Shown in pieces: positions 24,764 through 34,857 of a stretch of 64,000 nucleotides of DNA (position 1 is the stretch's first letter; every line of letters starts with the position of its first letter). The position numbers and the translations under genes were made by a program. Below the pieces are notes generated by a model that was not told where the DNA came from, did not search any database, and saw only the letters and a list, made by a program, of their open reading frames with translations. The DNA comes from Planctomycetaceae bacterium (lineage in GTDB: Bacteria > Planctomycetota > Planctomycetia > Pirellulales > Pirellulaceae), in the NCBI GenBank assembly GCA_027487485.1, contig JAIYDN010000067.1:124001-188000 (forward strand). Direction: 5' to 3'.

Positions 24764-26371
24764 TCAATTGGACTTGTCCGCAATTGCGGCCGGTTCTTTA
24801 GATTTTTCCTTGATGATGCGTATACCTAGCTTTGTTGCCTTGTCGACTTCCGATTCTTTTCCAAGCAGTTGCCAATACTCTGGCTTGCCTTGCTTTTCTA
24901 TCAACACCAATCGAACATCTGCAAAAAACGATTCGGTGAAACCGTTCGAGTTGTTTTCAATCAATGCTTCTAACACCGATGGCCAACAGAAACCTAGAAT
25001 ACCCTTGGATGACTGAGGCCCCGAGGATGAGCCCATCAACAGTTCTTGAAATTTAACAAGTAGTTCCGTTCGCGGCAACTCGCTCCGCAATCCGATAATC
25101 GCGTCGCTGCCCCATGCTTCTTCCAAAAGCATCTTCCAAACCGGTAACTCATCCAACGCAAATAACATCGGGGACTTTTCAATCGCACCCCCTGGCAGCC
25201 AATCAAACAAGCTATGAGCCTGCGCATCAATCTCCTTCGGTAATGGCAAACTGATTCTCGAAAAATCTACGAGAACTTGCATAGGTGCAAATGCGTGTAC
25301 CGTTTCAAAAAGCTCGACAATCCCAAGTTCCTCTTGCTCCTCTTCCTCGACCAGCTTGCCTCGCAGACGTAGGATTCCGCTAACGCATTGCGAGCTCGAA
25401 GCATCGTAAATCTTTCTTGTCGGCTTGCGTGGTTTTGATCCCGCGGCGACTCCAGGACTGGCCTTTTCAGTCCCGTCCATCGAAACCGCTCCGGCGATCC
25501 CTTGAATCTCGATCGAGAACTCGGTTTCACCTGCCCTAACATGATCACCATCACGCAGCATTGCTTTCGAGATCTTTTTGCCGTTCAGCCAAACTCCAGA
25601 ACGCGATTGCATATCCTCGATCGTGCATTGATCCGCACCGCAAGTGACCTTGAAGTGCTCGGACGAAAGACCGGAATCGGAAGGGATCGGACAATCCGAT
25701 CTTTCCGTACGTCCAAAGGTCGAACATTGACCTAAGTTCAACCAAAAGAGTTTTCCGTTCTCCGCTTCCGAAGTAATTCTCAAACGGACCTGAACCACCC
25801 CATGTGCACCGGAAGCATGCGCACCGGATGCATTTGCACCGGACGCATGCGACAGCTCCGCACTTTCCAAGTCGCTGTTTCCCGCTGATAATTCCCAAGT
25901 CTTCTTGACGGATGATCGCTCTTGATTTCTGTGGCGTTCAAGATCCGGATGATCGATGGAATCGCGACGAGAAGTCCCTCCTGATTCAACCGCACTTTGG
26001 CCCCGATCTATCGGAAAAACCGTGCTGTCGAATGGATTGTGATAGCTCTTGAATTCTGAAGAGCCTTTGGTTGCCAATTCCCCTTTCACGGACAACAGTG
26101 TTTTGCCCAGAGTGATCTCGTCACCGATCTCCAGTACTTGGGATTTAACAAGTTTTCCATTTACAAAAGAGCCATTCGTACTGCCCAAATCGTGGAGCAC
26201 GTAGCTATTTTGGTCTTTCTGTATTTTGCAATGGCGAGAAGAGACAAGAAGGTCCCAGTCAAGCACAATGTCCGCTCCGAGGGTGCGGCCAAAGACAAGC
26301 GTTCGGTTGGCAAGCGGAATTGCCTGCCCAGCGTTAGGGCCGGATGCAAATTCGATTTGGAAGTTGGCCAA
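24764..26371 (-). CDS. Double-FHA protein with a novel C-terminal domain (T6SS island)
   Basis: The 535-residue protein has two FHA phosphothreonine-binding domains: residues ~22-95 (LVFGRTLGADIVL, SSRHCKI, LHDLGSTNGSFVNG) and ~190-275 (STFGRTERSDCPI, LSSEHFKV, RSGVWLNGKK). The C-terminal region (about 315-520) is unrecognised, with VLVDFSRISLPLP and GILGFCWPSVLEALI. The same domain ends the FHA protein at 37186-38523. The start is TTG at 26371, supported by AAAGGG upstream. FHA proteins in T6SS loci usually take part in threonine-phosphorylation control; the position between VgrG and PAAR suggests that. The stop overlaps a half-copy of the GCTAGC-type repeat. Confidence 0.8.
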   Translation of the reverse strand: MANFQIEFASGPNAGQAIPLANRTLVFGRTLGADIVLDWDLLVSSRHCKIQKDQNSYVLHDLGSTNGSFVNGKLVKSQVLEIGDEITLGKTLLSVKGELATKGSSEFKSYHNPFDSTVFPIDRGQSAVESGGTSRRDSIDHPDLERHRNQERSSVKKTWELSAGNSDLESAELSHASGANASGAHASGAHGVVQVRLRITSEAENGKLFWLNLGQCSTFGRTERSDCPIPSDSGLSSEHFKVTCGADQCTIEDMQSRSGVWLNGKKISKAMLRDGDHVRAGETEFSIEIQGIAGAVSMDGTEKASPGVAAGSKPRKPTRKIYDASSSQCVSGILRLRGKLVEEEEQEELGIVELFETVHAFAPMQVLVDFSRISLPLPKEIDAQAHSLFDWLPGGAIEKSPMLFALDELPVWKMLLEEAWGSDAIIGLRSELPRTELLVKFQELLMGSSSGPQSSKGILGFCWPSVLEALIENNSNGFTESFFADVRLVLIEKQGKPEYWQLLGKESEVDKATKLGIRIIKEKSKEPAAIADKSN

Positions 26372-26431
26372 CCCGATACCCTTTCTTGTCTAGTTTCGAC
26401 GCTTGCAATCCCTCGCTTACGCTTCGGGTTA

Positions 26432-26502
26432 TGAATAATCCGCGCTAGCCGCGTTACGATCTGCCTGGCAATACGTGTGTCGCGGCTAGCGCCTGCGGCT
26501 CA
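26432..26502. repeat. GCTAGC hairpin repeat, copy 1
   Basis: Outer arms of about 22 bases (left arm core CGCGCTAGCCGCG, right arm CGCGGCTAGCGCCTGCGGCT) enclose a 27-base loop. The left arm is the most diverged of the copies in this window. It lies just downstream of the VgrG gene's stop. Confidence 0.8.
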
Positions 26503-26511
26503 TGTTTTGGG

Positions 26512-28719
26512 TTAGCTTGGGCTCGATTTGGATCCTGAGGTAGAATTATGCGCGATTTCTGGCTTCGCGGGGGCAGCCTTCTTGGCTTCTTTGGCCTTTT
26601 CCGGTTTGCAGCCCTTACCGCTACCTTTGGAACCACCACTGTTGATGTTGACCATGATCCCTTGAATCGTGACCCCGGATGGTCCAATATCAATAAATCC
26701 GCCTGGGCCCACCAAGGACAATTGCATCCCCGCTTCAATGATGATCTTCATGCCCGCCTTCAGATGGATTTCTCCCGCCGCTCCAGCTTCCTGTGCGATG
26801 TTGCCACCCACTTTGGCTTGAAGGTCGCCGCCGATCGTCGCGGACAGGCCGCCGTCGATTTTTTGGTTGTACTTTCCATTCACGACCAGGTGGCTATCAC
26901 CCTTAACGTGTTCTGATTTTTGCTTTTCTATGATCAGATCGAGATTACCACCCTCTTTCGCTTCCCCTTCGCCGACTAACATCTGCAAGTTGCCTTCGAT
27001 ATGATCGAATTGGTGGCGTTTCACGTTCAGATGCTTATCTTCGTAAATCAATTCACGTTGGTCGCCACCTTTCTTCCCATCCTTTTCCCAGCCGATGATT
27101 TGATGTCGGTTTCCAAAGATCCGTTCTTTCGAATCGTTTAACACGCGAACGTCCATATCCTTTTGTGCGTGGATATAGACTCGTTCTTCCTTTGCCTTGT
27201 CTTCAAACATCAATTCATTGTGACCTTCGCCCCCTTTGGTGCTGTTGGTTTTGATGTAGGTTTTGGATTTTTCGTCTGGCAGCTTGTAGTGCGGCATTTG
27301 TTCGCCGTTGTAAACACAACCGGTGATTAGCGGACGGTCGGGGTCCCCTTCAATGAAGTCAACAACCACTTCTTGACCGACTCGCGGCAATGCCATGAAA
27401 CCCCATGATTTGCCGGCGACAGTTTGTTGGCAACGAATCCAGCACGAGGTGTTTTGGTCTCGTTTGCCCTCACGGTCCCAGTGGAATTGAACCTTCACGC
27501 GTCCATATTCATCGGTGTAAATTTCTTCGCCTTCAGGCCCCACCACCACCGCCGTTTGGATGCTTGCAAGAAACGGGTTGGAAGTTTGTCGAGCAGGACG
27601 GAACTGCACTTCGCGAGGTATGCACGTAAATTGATTGGTGTAACTTGCGATCGAGGTGGCTCCCGCGTACGGGCCGGGTTGCGATGCAGAATGAGAGACG
27701 CTGGTTATCAAAAACGATTTGCCTTGTTCGCTGTTAAGGTTATGGTGTTTCGTTAGCTTGAAGGCAAAGCCTGCGGACATGGTTTTGCAGCTACCGGCCC
27801 CGACAACGGTGTTGAACCGAACTTCTTCAGCCTCCATTCGCCGTGTCGCTTCCGTTCGACCATCCTCTTTCTCAACGTAATCATTTGGGCTGTCGTAGAG
27901 TTCGTATTTCGCGTTGTTGGTGAGAGAGATCTGAGAATGCTTTTTGGCATTGACCTTCAGATCATTGGATGGCTTTTGGAAGTCGTAATCATCTTGCTCC
28001 CACTCGCCTGACACAAATTCGTACGATCGTTCCCAAGAGGTGATTCGGTCATAGTTCATTTGACCGCCCGCCGACGGGGCGTATTCAATTTCCGCCTCAG
28101 GGCAGTTGGCGTAATTGCTCTTGTCCGACAGAACGAGCGTGTGCTGGTTCTGGTCGTGCTTGAAGTAGTAGTAAACGCCGTAGCGCTCCAAGGTCCGTGA
28201 AAGAAAGTTAAAATCGGTTTCGCGATACTGGACGCAGTGCTCTACTTTTCGCGATTTGAGAATCGATGCATTAGTAGAATCGAGCCAGGATCCCACGTGT
28301 TCGTAGGATCTCACACGACTCATCACCTCATTTAGGACTTCGAGGATTGTCTTTTCCTTCTTCTCAGGCAGATAGACAAAGCATCGAGCCGCCCGGCTCA
28401 TGAACCAAATCCAGGGCACCATGCGCACGCGATAGTTTCGAGAGAGATTGCCCTTATCCCCTTCGGAAGCGGTAAAGTCGCCGGCCCAGAGATGGCTAAT
28501 GTAGCCATGAAAGTACCGCGGCTCTTGCTTATCGCGATCGATTCGAACTGCGATTGGCTTTCCAATCACCTCTTCGGGCTTGATATTCTCTTTCGGCGAA
28601 GATATCGCGAGCGAGAACTCAAAGGGCTTGGAAATTTCCTCGCGACCGCTAAAGGATGTCAAAATTGCCTTGTCACCAAACAAGCCTGTGGGTTCTAGTT
28701 CTAGAAGTCGCTTTGGCAT
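26512..28719 (-). CDS. VgrG (TssI) spike protein
   Basis: This 735-residue trimeric spike protein has the gp27-like base at about residues 5-370 (LTSFSGREEISKPFEFSLAI, VQYRETDFNFLSRTLERYGV). The gp5-like OB region is at about 380-480 (YTDEYGRVKVQFHWDREGK, PRVGQEVVVDFIEGDPDRPL). A beta-helical needle is at about 490-700, rich in G-x-x-x repeats (INQKIDGG-like, VGGNIAQEAG). The C-terminus is a short Lys/Ala/Pro-rich tail rather than an enzyme. VgrG with PAAR forms the puncturing tip of the T6SS. It is the second gene of the cluster after Hcp, and a 349-base gap with a terminator separates them. Confidence 0.97.
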   Translation of the reverse strand: MPKRLLELEPTGLFGDKAILTSFSGREEISKPFEFSLAISSPKENIKPEEVIGKPIAVRIDRDKQEPRYFHGYISHLWAGDFTASEGDKGNLSRNYRVRMVPWIWFMSRAARCFVYLPEKKEKTILEVLNEVMSRVRSYEHVGSWLDSTNASILKSRKVEHCVQYRETDFNFLSRTLERYGVYYYFKHDQNQHTLVLSDKSNYANCPEAEIEYAPSAGGQMNYDRITSWERSYEFVSGEWEQDDYDFQKPSNDLKVNAKKHSQISLTNNAKYELYDSPNDYVEKEDGRTEATRRMEAEEVRFNTVVGAGSCKTMSAGFAFKLTKHHNLNSEQGKSFLITSVSHSASQPGPYAGATSIASYTNQFTCIPREVQFRPARQTSNPFLASIQTAVVVGPEGEEIYTDEYGRVKVQFHWDREGKRDQNTSCWIRCQQTVAGKSWGFMALPRVGQEVVVDFIEGDPDRPLITGCVYNGEQMPHYKLPDEKSKTYIKTNSTKGGEGHNELMFEDKAKEERVYIHAQKDMDVRVLNDSKERIFGNRHQIIGWEKDGKKGGDQRELIYEDKHLNVKRHQFDHIEGNLQMLVGEGEAKEGGNLDLIIEKQKSEHVKGDSHLVVNGKYNQKIDGGLSATIGGDLQAKVGGNIAQEAGAAGEIHLKAGMKIIIEAGMQLSLVGPGGFIDIGPSGVTIQGIMVNINSGGSKGSGKGCKPEKAKEAKKAAPAKPEIAHNSTSGSKSSPS

Positions 28720-28999
28720 AACGGTCGCTTTTATGGCAAGGAAGCTGCCAATCGGGGTAGAGTCAAATTAGAGATACACGAAAGAAAAACATCCTATCAC
28801 GATCCCATCGTTGCTGCATGTCGGAAGCCACAAGAAAGTGAACCAGAGCAGATTCGCCCTTCTAGCCGTGAGCACGACCGCGACAGGCTATACACAAAGA
28901 GGGGCACACAAGACAGTGAATGACGGAACCTACGGGGCCATTCCAGCCCCCAGGCACTCAGTTGACTGCCGCGACATTTTCTGGAGAGCCGCCGCGTTC

Positions 29000-29044
29000 A
29001 AAAAAACAAGGGGACCGCTTTGCGATGAACGCATTGCGATCCCC
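29000..29044 (-). terminator. Intrinsic terminator downstream of hcp
   Basis: On the minus strand GGGGATCGC pairs with GCGGTCCCC around a 17-base loop and is followed by TTGTTTTTTT. It lies 25 bases beyond the Hcp stop. The rest of the Hcp-VgrG gap (28720-29068) holds no gene I can support. This suggests Hcp is expressed more highly than, and separately from, VgrG. Confidence 0.75.
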
Positions 29045-29068
29045 CTGCCCCATTGTCCGTGCCGACTA

Positions 29069-29545
29069 CTACTTGGTGCCTTCTTCGACCTTCCAAGTGT
29101 AGGAAACATCACCCTTCTTGGATCCCTTTTCGTCCATTTCGGTGTAGACAACTTTGATTTTCTCAAAATTGAGGCTGAACGACTCTGTCGGCTTGTCTTG
29201 GCTTCCGCCCGAAACTTGGTAGGAAGTGACCATTACGCTCTCTAGTTCGTAGATGTAGTAGGGCTCGCGGCCCGAAGCCGTTGTTGAAGTCTTCAGTGCA
29301 ATCTGAACCTTTGAAAAAATCTTTCCTAGACAAACGGCTTCCGCGATTTTGGGCGAAGACTTGTCCATCAGCTTCGTGCACTGAATGTCGTCAAGGAGCA
29401 CGGTACCACGTCGACGAGCGGCACCTGTTGCGCCCGAGCCTGCCTTGTGGATAGCTTGGCTGACGCTTTCCAAGTCGCTCCACTTTTCGTTTCCAGCTGC
29501 CTTGGATTCGCCATCGACGCCGTCAAATTTGATGTAAGCTGCCAT
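29069..29545 (-). CDS. Hcp (TssD) tube protein
   Basis: The protein has 158 residues with the Hcp fold: MAAYIKFDGVDGESK at the N-terminus, TVLLDDIQCTKLMDKSSP, PYYIYELESVMVTSYQVSGG and the closing strand GDVSYTWKVEE. Hcp hexamers stack to form the inner tube of the T6SS and also carry small effectors. The gene is alone in its transcript, to judge from the terminator, and precedes VgrG. Core T6SS genes (TssB, TssC, TssM and so on) are not in the window, so this is an outlying Hcp/VgrG island. Confidence 0.95.
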   Translation of the reverse strand: MAAYIKFDGVDGESKAAGNEKWSDLESVSQAIHKAGSGATGAARRRGTVLLDDIQCTKLMDKSSPKIAEAVCLGKIFSKVQIALKTSTTASGREPYYIYELESVMVTSYQVSGGSQDKPTESFSLNFEKIKVVYTEMDEKGSKKGDVSYTWKVEEGTK

Positions 29546-29760
29546 TTTCTTCTCCCTAAATGATTCGAGTTATTTGTGCAAACCGTTGAATTGACTGTCT
29601 TGCACTACCGTTCTCGATCGATCTGCACCAAGGTTGCGTAGATTCTTGAAAATTATTTTTGGACCGAAAATTCGTGGCAAACTCGGTAAATCAGAGGAGA
29701 GAATCGGCTTCGCGGCAATCGGTCAGCCGCCCGCATGCATTCATGAAGCCAAACGCACCT

Positions 29761-31953
29761 TTATTCCTGATGTCGAAAGGTCGCACGCAGGTAATCCATC
29801 ATTCGTTCAGCAAGTGTTTTGGACTCCAGCTGGAAATGGACCGATCCTATGGAACCTTTTGCTTTACCGGCGACGATACTTTGAGATTGAAGCGTGATGA
29901 TGTAATGGGGAGTTTCCGGCTGGAAAACTCCTTTTTGATTTCGAACTGCCACCAGCATGGGGTCCCCCAGTAGTTCAGTTGGGATCTCTTCAATCGGTTC
30001 GGGGGAAATTTTCTGCACGATGCAGTCGATTGCGCGAGCCGGCTCGGAATCGAGCAAGCACCGTGCTTCCATACCAATACGAAGCGATTTGATATCGGCT
30101 TCTGGCACCAGAGTCTGGAACACAACCTTCTTTTTGGAGGTAAACCAGCCTAGCAAGGTTCCGCGTTCCACGGTGCTACCTAAGTGACTGGCATGCGTGG
30201 GGGATGTTGATAGCCCCACAAACTTCGGTGGAGTAAGCGGAGCTGCAATTCGAGTTGGGGCCGTCACAAAATATCCATCGCCAGGTGCCTTCTGAACAAG
30301 AGCTTCCAGCTCCGGCTCGATCAAGTTTCTCCGCGATTCCAGCTCCTTCGAAAGCTCCAGCAGCGAGGGCAATTCAAAAGAAGCCGTTGCATCGTTGACA
30401 GCAGATTTTTTGAGCAGCGCATACTTGGTCTTTACCGACGAAATTTCATCTTGAAGATTCTGCAATTCCAAAACTTTCTCGGGGCAATCCAGTTCCAGAA
30501 TGATCTGATCCTTTTTGAGTTCGGCACCCTCCGCGATTACGAATCGGATCGCTGCTGTTTGCGAAGCGTAGATCGGTTGCTTGTCTGCGTAATCCAAGAA
30601 GCAGCGCGCCTGGAACGAGTTTGGAATGGGGATCAGCACGGCAGCGCAAACCGCCACTACCAAGGAAACCAAGAGGATGATCGATCGCATAAGGTGAATA
30701 GGTTGAGCAGAAAAAAACTCGGTGACGAAGCTAACGGAGAATCGATAACCTTGAATGCACAGCCCAATCGACATGGTCGCGAAAACAAAGATGGATAAGA
30801 ATCCGAGCCCCTTCGGCACCAGCATAAACCAAACAAGCCAGATCAAAAAGAATAGCACTGTCAGACGGTACACGGTGGAGACAACTGCGAAACATGCCAA
30901 GATTCGATAGTCTTTATCAAATTCAGTTGGGTCCGGCTTGCGTCCCCCAAGACAGTACACCATCCAGCGCCAAAGGGCTGAACTGCTTTGCTGCGATAAG
31001 TTGGGTACGCGCCAAAGATCCGACAGGATGTAGTAACCGTCGTATTTGAAGTAGGGGTTGCCATTGATCAGAATGGTGCCGGCGGAACACATTAGCATGG
31101 TACTGGCCGCAATGGTGTGTTCGAGCCCGTTGGGTGTGAATCGCCAAATCAGGCAAGCGATACATGCAATCCAAAGTTCTACATAGATCCCGGCCCCTGC
31201 AATGGCAGCACGTTGCCAACGCGAGGTTAGTTTCCAACTGTCGGTGGTGTCGCAATAGAGGCAAGGCGTGAAGAACAAAAACAGAAAACCGATCTCTTTG
31301 CATTCAGCCCCCCATTTCGCGCAAGCCAGCACATGCCCCAGTTCATGCAACGACTTGACAAGCACATAGGCTAGGATCATCCAAATCCAGCGATCGCCTT
31401 GTATCCTTTGCAAATCATAAATCGACTGATCTGGATTGGTGAGTACCACGCTCAAAAAGAGAAAAAAGCAAAGCGGAATCGCGATCAATAACGCGCCAAC
31501 AAGCCATGGATGGAACATGATCTTGGCGAGGAGACGAAAGCCAAAAGTGAACTGCTTTGGCCTCCAGACAGGCACACGAAAAGAAAGTGGACTCAGGATC
31601 GTTTGCAGAATCCAATTAGACGGTTTTCGCTGCTGTGCTGCATTTTGAGTTTGTTCGCTTGGGATCAGCAGGCAAGCTCGCATTAGTTTTGCAAGAAAGC
31701 CGTTAAGCCATTGATCCGAGACCAATTGCGATGGAAATGACATCCGTAACTCCTTTGCAATCTCCGCAAAGGTCCGATGTCCATCCATCAAAATGGTTGC
31801 CTCTCGTTCAACGGGCCCAAAGTAGAAAAATGTTCCCGCAAGTGGATCTCGCGCAACCCACCTGGCACCTTGTTCGTAAGCAACCCATTCGATATCCTGC
31901 CGAAATCTCACTCGAGTATCGACAGGCTGATTTTGAGTAAGATTGCCGTTCAT
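29761..31953 (-). CDS. M50 zinc peptidase-like membrane protein fused to HlyD-like region
   Basis: The 730-residue protein has an N-terminal PqqD-like winged helix (about 25-100; WVARDPLAGTFFYFGPVERE). Six or more membrane segments enclose HELGH (at about residue 204) and NGNPYFKYDGYY (about 300), the zinc motifs of M50 site-2-type peptidases. From about 445 to 730 it is periplasmic: a biotinyl-lipoyl hairpin (IYASQTAAIRFVIAEGAELK), a coiled coil, and a beta-barrel like HlyD adaptors. The start overlaps the upstream adaptor stop by four bases. It is the last of three genes for an envelope-spanning export system. Whether it cleaves a substrate is unknown; the metal ligands are intact. Confidence 0.85.
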   Translation of the reverse strand: MNGNLTQNQPVDTRVRFRQDIEWVAYEQGARWVARDPLAGTFFYFGPVEREATILMDGHRTFAEIAKELRMSFPSQLVSDQWLNGFLAKLMRACLLIPSEQTQNAAQQRKPSNWILQTILSPLSFRVPVWRPKQFTFGFRLLAKIMFHPWLVGALLIAIPLCFFLFLSVVLTNPDQSIYDLQRIQGDRWIWMILAYVLVKSLHELGHVLACAKWGAECKEIGFLFLFFTPCLYCDTTDSWKLTSRWQRAAIAGAGIYVELWIACIACLIWRFTPNGLEHTIAASTMLMCSAGTILINGNPYFKYDGYYILSDLWRVPNLSQQSSSALWRWMVYCLGGRKPDPTEFDKDYRILACFAVVSTVYRLTVLFFLIWLVWFMLVPKGLGFLSIFVFATMSIGLCIQGYRFSVSFVTEFFSAQPIHLMRSIILLVSLVVAVCAAVLIPIPNSFQARCFLDYADKQPIYASQTAAIRFVIAEGAELKKDQIILELDCPEKVLELQNLQDEISSVKTKYALLKKSAVNDATASFELPSLLELSKELESRRNLIEPELEALVQKAPGDGYFVTAPTRIAAPLTPPKFVGLSTSPTHASHLGSTVERGTLLGWFTSKKKVVFQTLVPEADIKSLRIGMEARCLLDSEPARAIDCIVQKISPEPIEEIPTELLGDPMLVAVRNQKGVFQPETPHYIITLQSQSIVAGKAKGSIGSVHFQLESKTLAERMMDYLRATFRHQE

Positions 31954-32876
31954 GGCACACGTTGAATCACGGTTTTTGGTCGAAGGCCGGGGCGAAGCAA
32001 TCCTTGGGAGTTGTCCACTTCCAGGAAGACTCTCACTTGCGAATTGAGCGGGTTTGCATCGGGACTGATGAAAACAAGTTCTGCCTTGGTTTCGATCGGT
32101 GGTTCGATCCCTTCCAAGGTGACATGGGCGATGCTGCCAATCAATTCAGGAGCAGCGTCGATCGCTTGAAGGAACCCTTCGATACGAAGCCTGTCGGTTC
32201 GAACAATCTTAAGAAGAACCGTGCCAGGTTCGAGCCATTCTCCGACTCGACGTTCGACTGAAACCACCACTCCGTCACATGGGGCAAGAATGCGATGACG
32301 CTGGAGAAGCTCGAGACTTTGTTTGTATTCAATCTCTGCAAGCGAAACTTCCAGCGCAGCCATTTCTTGCTGGTGCAGAGCCCGGTCCGATTCCAACACA
32401 GCTCTGTCGAAAATCAGCTTCAATCGATCTAGTTCGTTGAGAGGATAGACGTCCTTGACTTGCTTGTTAGCATCAACGGCGCGTTGGTACTCGTTTTCCG
32501 CGACGGCTCGGTTTTTCGATGCAAGCTCCTTATCGATCTCACTTTTCTGCTTCTTCTTGGCGACGTCATACGAAACCCGAGCCTTTTCCATTTGCAGTCG
32601 GACCAGTCCATCTAAGACACGACCAATTTCCTGGTCCGACTTCACTTTGGTTCCTTCTTTGACCGACAATGTGCCCAAAAGGCCTGTAACTTGAGCAGAC
32701 ACCGAAGTCGATTCTATCGTTTTTAGGATCGCACTGTCCAGCAATAGCTCTCGCGATGGGGGAGCGTTATCGGTTCCAATTGTTTGTTCAGATTGTGCGA
32801 GCAACGGACTTCCAGTGCAACCCACCAGCATGGCAAGAACTATTTTAGAACGAAAGACGTTTAAAGCATTTCTCAT
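31950..32876 (-). CDS. HlyD/AcrA-type periplasmic adaptor lipoprotein
   Basis: This 308-residue membrane-fusion protein begins with a signal peptide (MRNALNVFRSKIVLAMLVGC) ending in a lipobox Cys. A lipoyl half (VSAQVTGLLGTLSVKEGTKV), a helical hairpin of about 110 residues, a second lipoyl half (ILAPCDGVVVSVERRVGEWL) and a barrel with LRPGLRPKTVIQ follow. Such proteins bridge inner-membrane exporters to TolC-type channels. It starts 20 bases after the GAF-HlyD gene and overlaps the M50 gene. The ATG at 32876 gives the best signal peptide; an in-frame ATG at 32909 also exists. Confidence 0.85.
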   Translation of the reverse strand: MRNALNVFRSKIVLAMLVGCTGSPLLAQSEQTIGTDNAPPSRELLLDSAILKTIESTSVSAQVTGLLGTLSVKEGTKVKSDQEIGRVLDGLVRLQMEKARVSYDVAKKKQKSEIDKELASKNRAVAENEYQRAVDANKQVKDVYPLNELDRLKLIFDRAVLESDRALHQQEMAALEVSLAEIEYKQSLELLQRHRILAPCDGVVVSVERRVGEWLEPGTVLLKIVRTDRLRIEGFLQAIDAAPELIGSIAHVTLEGIEPPIETKAELVFISPDANPLNSQVRVFLEVDNSQGLLRPGLRPKTVIQRVP

Positions 32877-32895
32877 CGCAGCACCTAAAATAGTG

Positions 32896-34857
32896 TTATT
32901 GGATCGCATTAGCTTGGTCTTCAATTGTGGGGGTAATGGACGGTAGCCAAGCACGTTTCTGCAAAGCTTCTACGATGGGGCGGCACCAAAGGAACCAAAG
33001 CGGTTGCTCACCGCACGCTAATCGAACTCGAGCGTTGGCGCCCATGTATGCTCGCTTGGCAACGTCGCTTTCAATGTCAGCAATCGCTAACAAAAAAGGC
33101 TTGGTTCCCGTCGGATTTTCGATCGAGCCCGATACCTGCTTGATCACGGTACTAAACTGCTCGCTTGGTAGGCTATCAAAAGTGAATGAAGCTTCGTCGG
33201 GATGCTGCGTCACATGCTGCTTCAGGTAGTTCGCATCGCGATCGGCGACGTGGACATTCAGTTGCCATTCCCCTTCCAGGTCTGCTACATGAAACAAGAT
33301 ATCACCCCGACGTAGCGGCCGTGTCTCTAATTCCCTTCGCAGATCCCTTGAAACGATGACACCTTGAATTGGAGCAATAATATCTAGCTTCGCTTGTTCT
33401 TTGCTAAGAAATTCTAGTTTGTCGCGTGTTTGTTTTTCTTGTGCTTCGAGCAACAGAATCTCTGCGGATATTCTTGTTTGGGCGACCAAGGCTTCAGGGG
33501 TTGAATTGGAGACTTGATTGACGGCAACTCTCAAACCGTTTCTCTTCTCCGAAATCGACTTGATCTGTCCGATCGCCTCTTCAATCTGAAGATTCAGTGC
33601 GGGTGATCTTAGTTTGGCAAGGAGCTGGCCTTGTTCAACAGTCTGACCGTCCTCCACCAAAAGCTTGTCGACAAACCCGTCGACGTTCGAAAAAATCGCT
33701 CGCCTTTGTTTTGGATCCAGAACCGCGTTCGCTTCGATGGTCATCGGATACGGAATACAAAGCATCCAAACAGCGGAAGCCACGAGACCGGCTAGAACGA
33801 GCAATTGGATGGTTCGAAGCAACAAAGTACTTCGCAAAACCCTAGGGCTAAAACGGCTCCAGGCTTTCGCGAAACCAGGGACATGAAGCCATCGTTGTTG
33901 TTGCCGCCATGCCAAACATAGCGTTGGAATGAAATGAGTGATGGCAGGCATCGCTTCCATCATCGACTCCCGGTCGCCCCATTCCAAAATGATCACCGAT
34001 TCCTTTTTGGTGAGTTTAGCAGATTCGTCTCTTGTACTGATCGCCAACAGATTTCTAAAGATTCCGGCCTCGTCAACCGACCCGCCATCGGTAGAGCTTA
34101 CGGGCTGCGCTGGCCCTGACGAAGTGGCCTCTTGTCGAAAAACAGGCTTTCCGTTCTGCATCACCTCCGTCGCGAGCCGCTCAAGATTTTTTACGACAGT
34201 TGCACGCCGATCCAAATTCGCAACGCCGCTGGACGCTAGCATCCTCGCTTGAGTTCCAAGAGGAGTTGGGCCATCGAACATGGATACACGGGATGCAGTA
34301 AACTCCGAAACCAATCGATTTACGACCAGTTCACTCGCTTGATCGATAGAACGCATTTGGCCTAATTTGTCAGCCAATGATTGGATCGACGTCCAACGAT
34401 TCTGAACTAAGTTCTCCCAACGGCAAAGTTGCCGGACCGCAAGGACTTCTGCAAACGCTTTGGAAATTTCTGATAAGGAAGCCAAACCGCTTGTGGGGAC
34501 TCGGTTACCAAAACAGGCTATGAGAAATCCATCTTCGGTTTTGCCCGGCCGGACAGGAACCGCCAACCAAGACTTATCGGATGATTCGCCGGTTAGGAAT
34601 GCCTCCGATGCGCTCGAGCCAGCCTTTTGTAGAACTTCATCGAGCACCAGTTGCAACCCATCGCCAGACTGAGCAAGCAAAACCCAGCCTCTCAGCTTCA
34701 GTTGGAGCACGATTGCAGTGGAATCAGCGAGAAGAAGAACTCTTAAACTGGAAAGGAGTTGGTCGTAAAAAATTGAATTTGAGACATTGGATCGGGCTGC
34801 CAATTCAAGTTCATCGAGCAAGCGGTCGGCATCATCAAGTTGGTAATCGATCGCCAT
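32896..34857 (-). CDS. GAF-like sensor fused to HlyD-type adaptor
   Basis: In this 653-residue protein the N-terminal ~310 residues are cytoplasmic and look like two GAF-type modules (LRVLLLADSTAIVLQLKLRG, then ASELVVNRLVSEFTASRVSM). One transmembrane helix follows at about 345-375 (LLVLAGLVASAVWMLCIPYP). The periplasmic part is an HlyD-like lipoyl domain, hairpin and barrel (VDGFVDKLLVEDGQTVEQGQ, IIAPIQGVIVSRDL). It is the first gene of the three-gene export operon and faces the TolC-type gene across a 333-base divergent region. Fusing a sensor-type domain to an adaptor suggests activity controlled by a cytoplasmic ligand, which is inference. Confidence 0.85.
   Translation of the reverse strand: MAIDYQLDDADRLLDELELAARSNVSNSIFYDQLLSSLRVLLLADSTAIVLQLKLRGWVLLAQSGDGLQLVLDEVLQKAGSSASEAFLTGESSDKSWLAVPVRPGKTEDGFLIACFGNRVPTSGLASLSEISKAFAEVLAVRQLCRWENLVQNRWTSIQSLADKLGQMRSIDQASELVVNRLVSEFTASRVSMFDGPTPLGTQARMLASSGVANLDRRATVVKNLERLATEVMQNGKPVFRQEATSSGPAQPVSSTDGGSVDEAGIFRNLLAISTRDESAKLTKKESVIILEWGDRESMMEAMPAITHFIPTLCLAWRQQQRWLHVPGFAKAWSRFSPRVLRSTLLLRTIQLLVLAGLVASAVWMLCIPYPMTIEANAVLDPKQRRAIFSNVDGFVDKLLVEDGQTVEQGQLLAKLRSPALNLQIEEAIGQIKSISEKRNGLRVAVNQVSNSTPEALVAQTRISAEILLLEAQEKQTRDKLEFLSKEQAKLDIIAPIQGVIVSRDLRRELETRPLRRGDILFHVADLEGEWQLNVHVADRDANYLKQHVTQHPDEASFTFDSLPSEQFSTVIKQVSGSIENPTGTKPFLLAIADIESDVAKRAYMGANARVRLACGEQPLWFLWCRPIVEALQKRAWLPSITPTIEDQANAIQ

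Noticed and set aside
29546-29760. Possible small gene between hcp and the M50 gene
   Set aside because: Only short frames without ribosome sites are present; the stretch more likely holds the hcp promoter.
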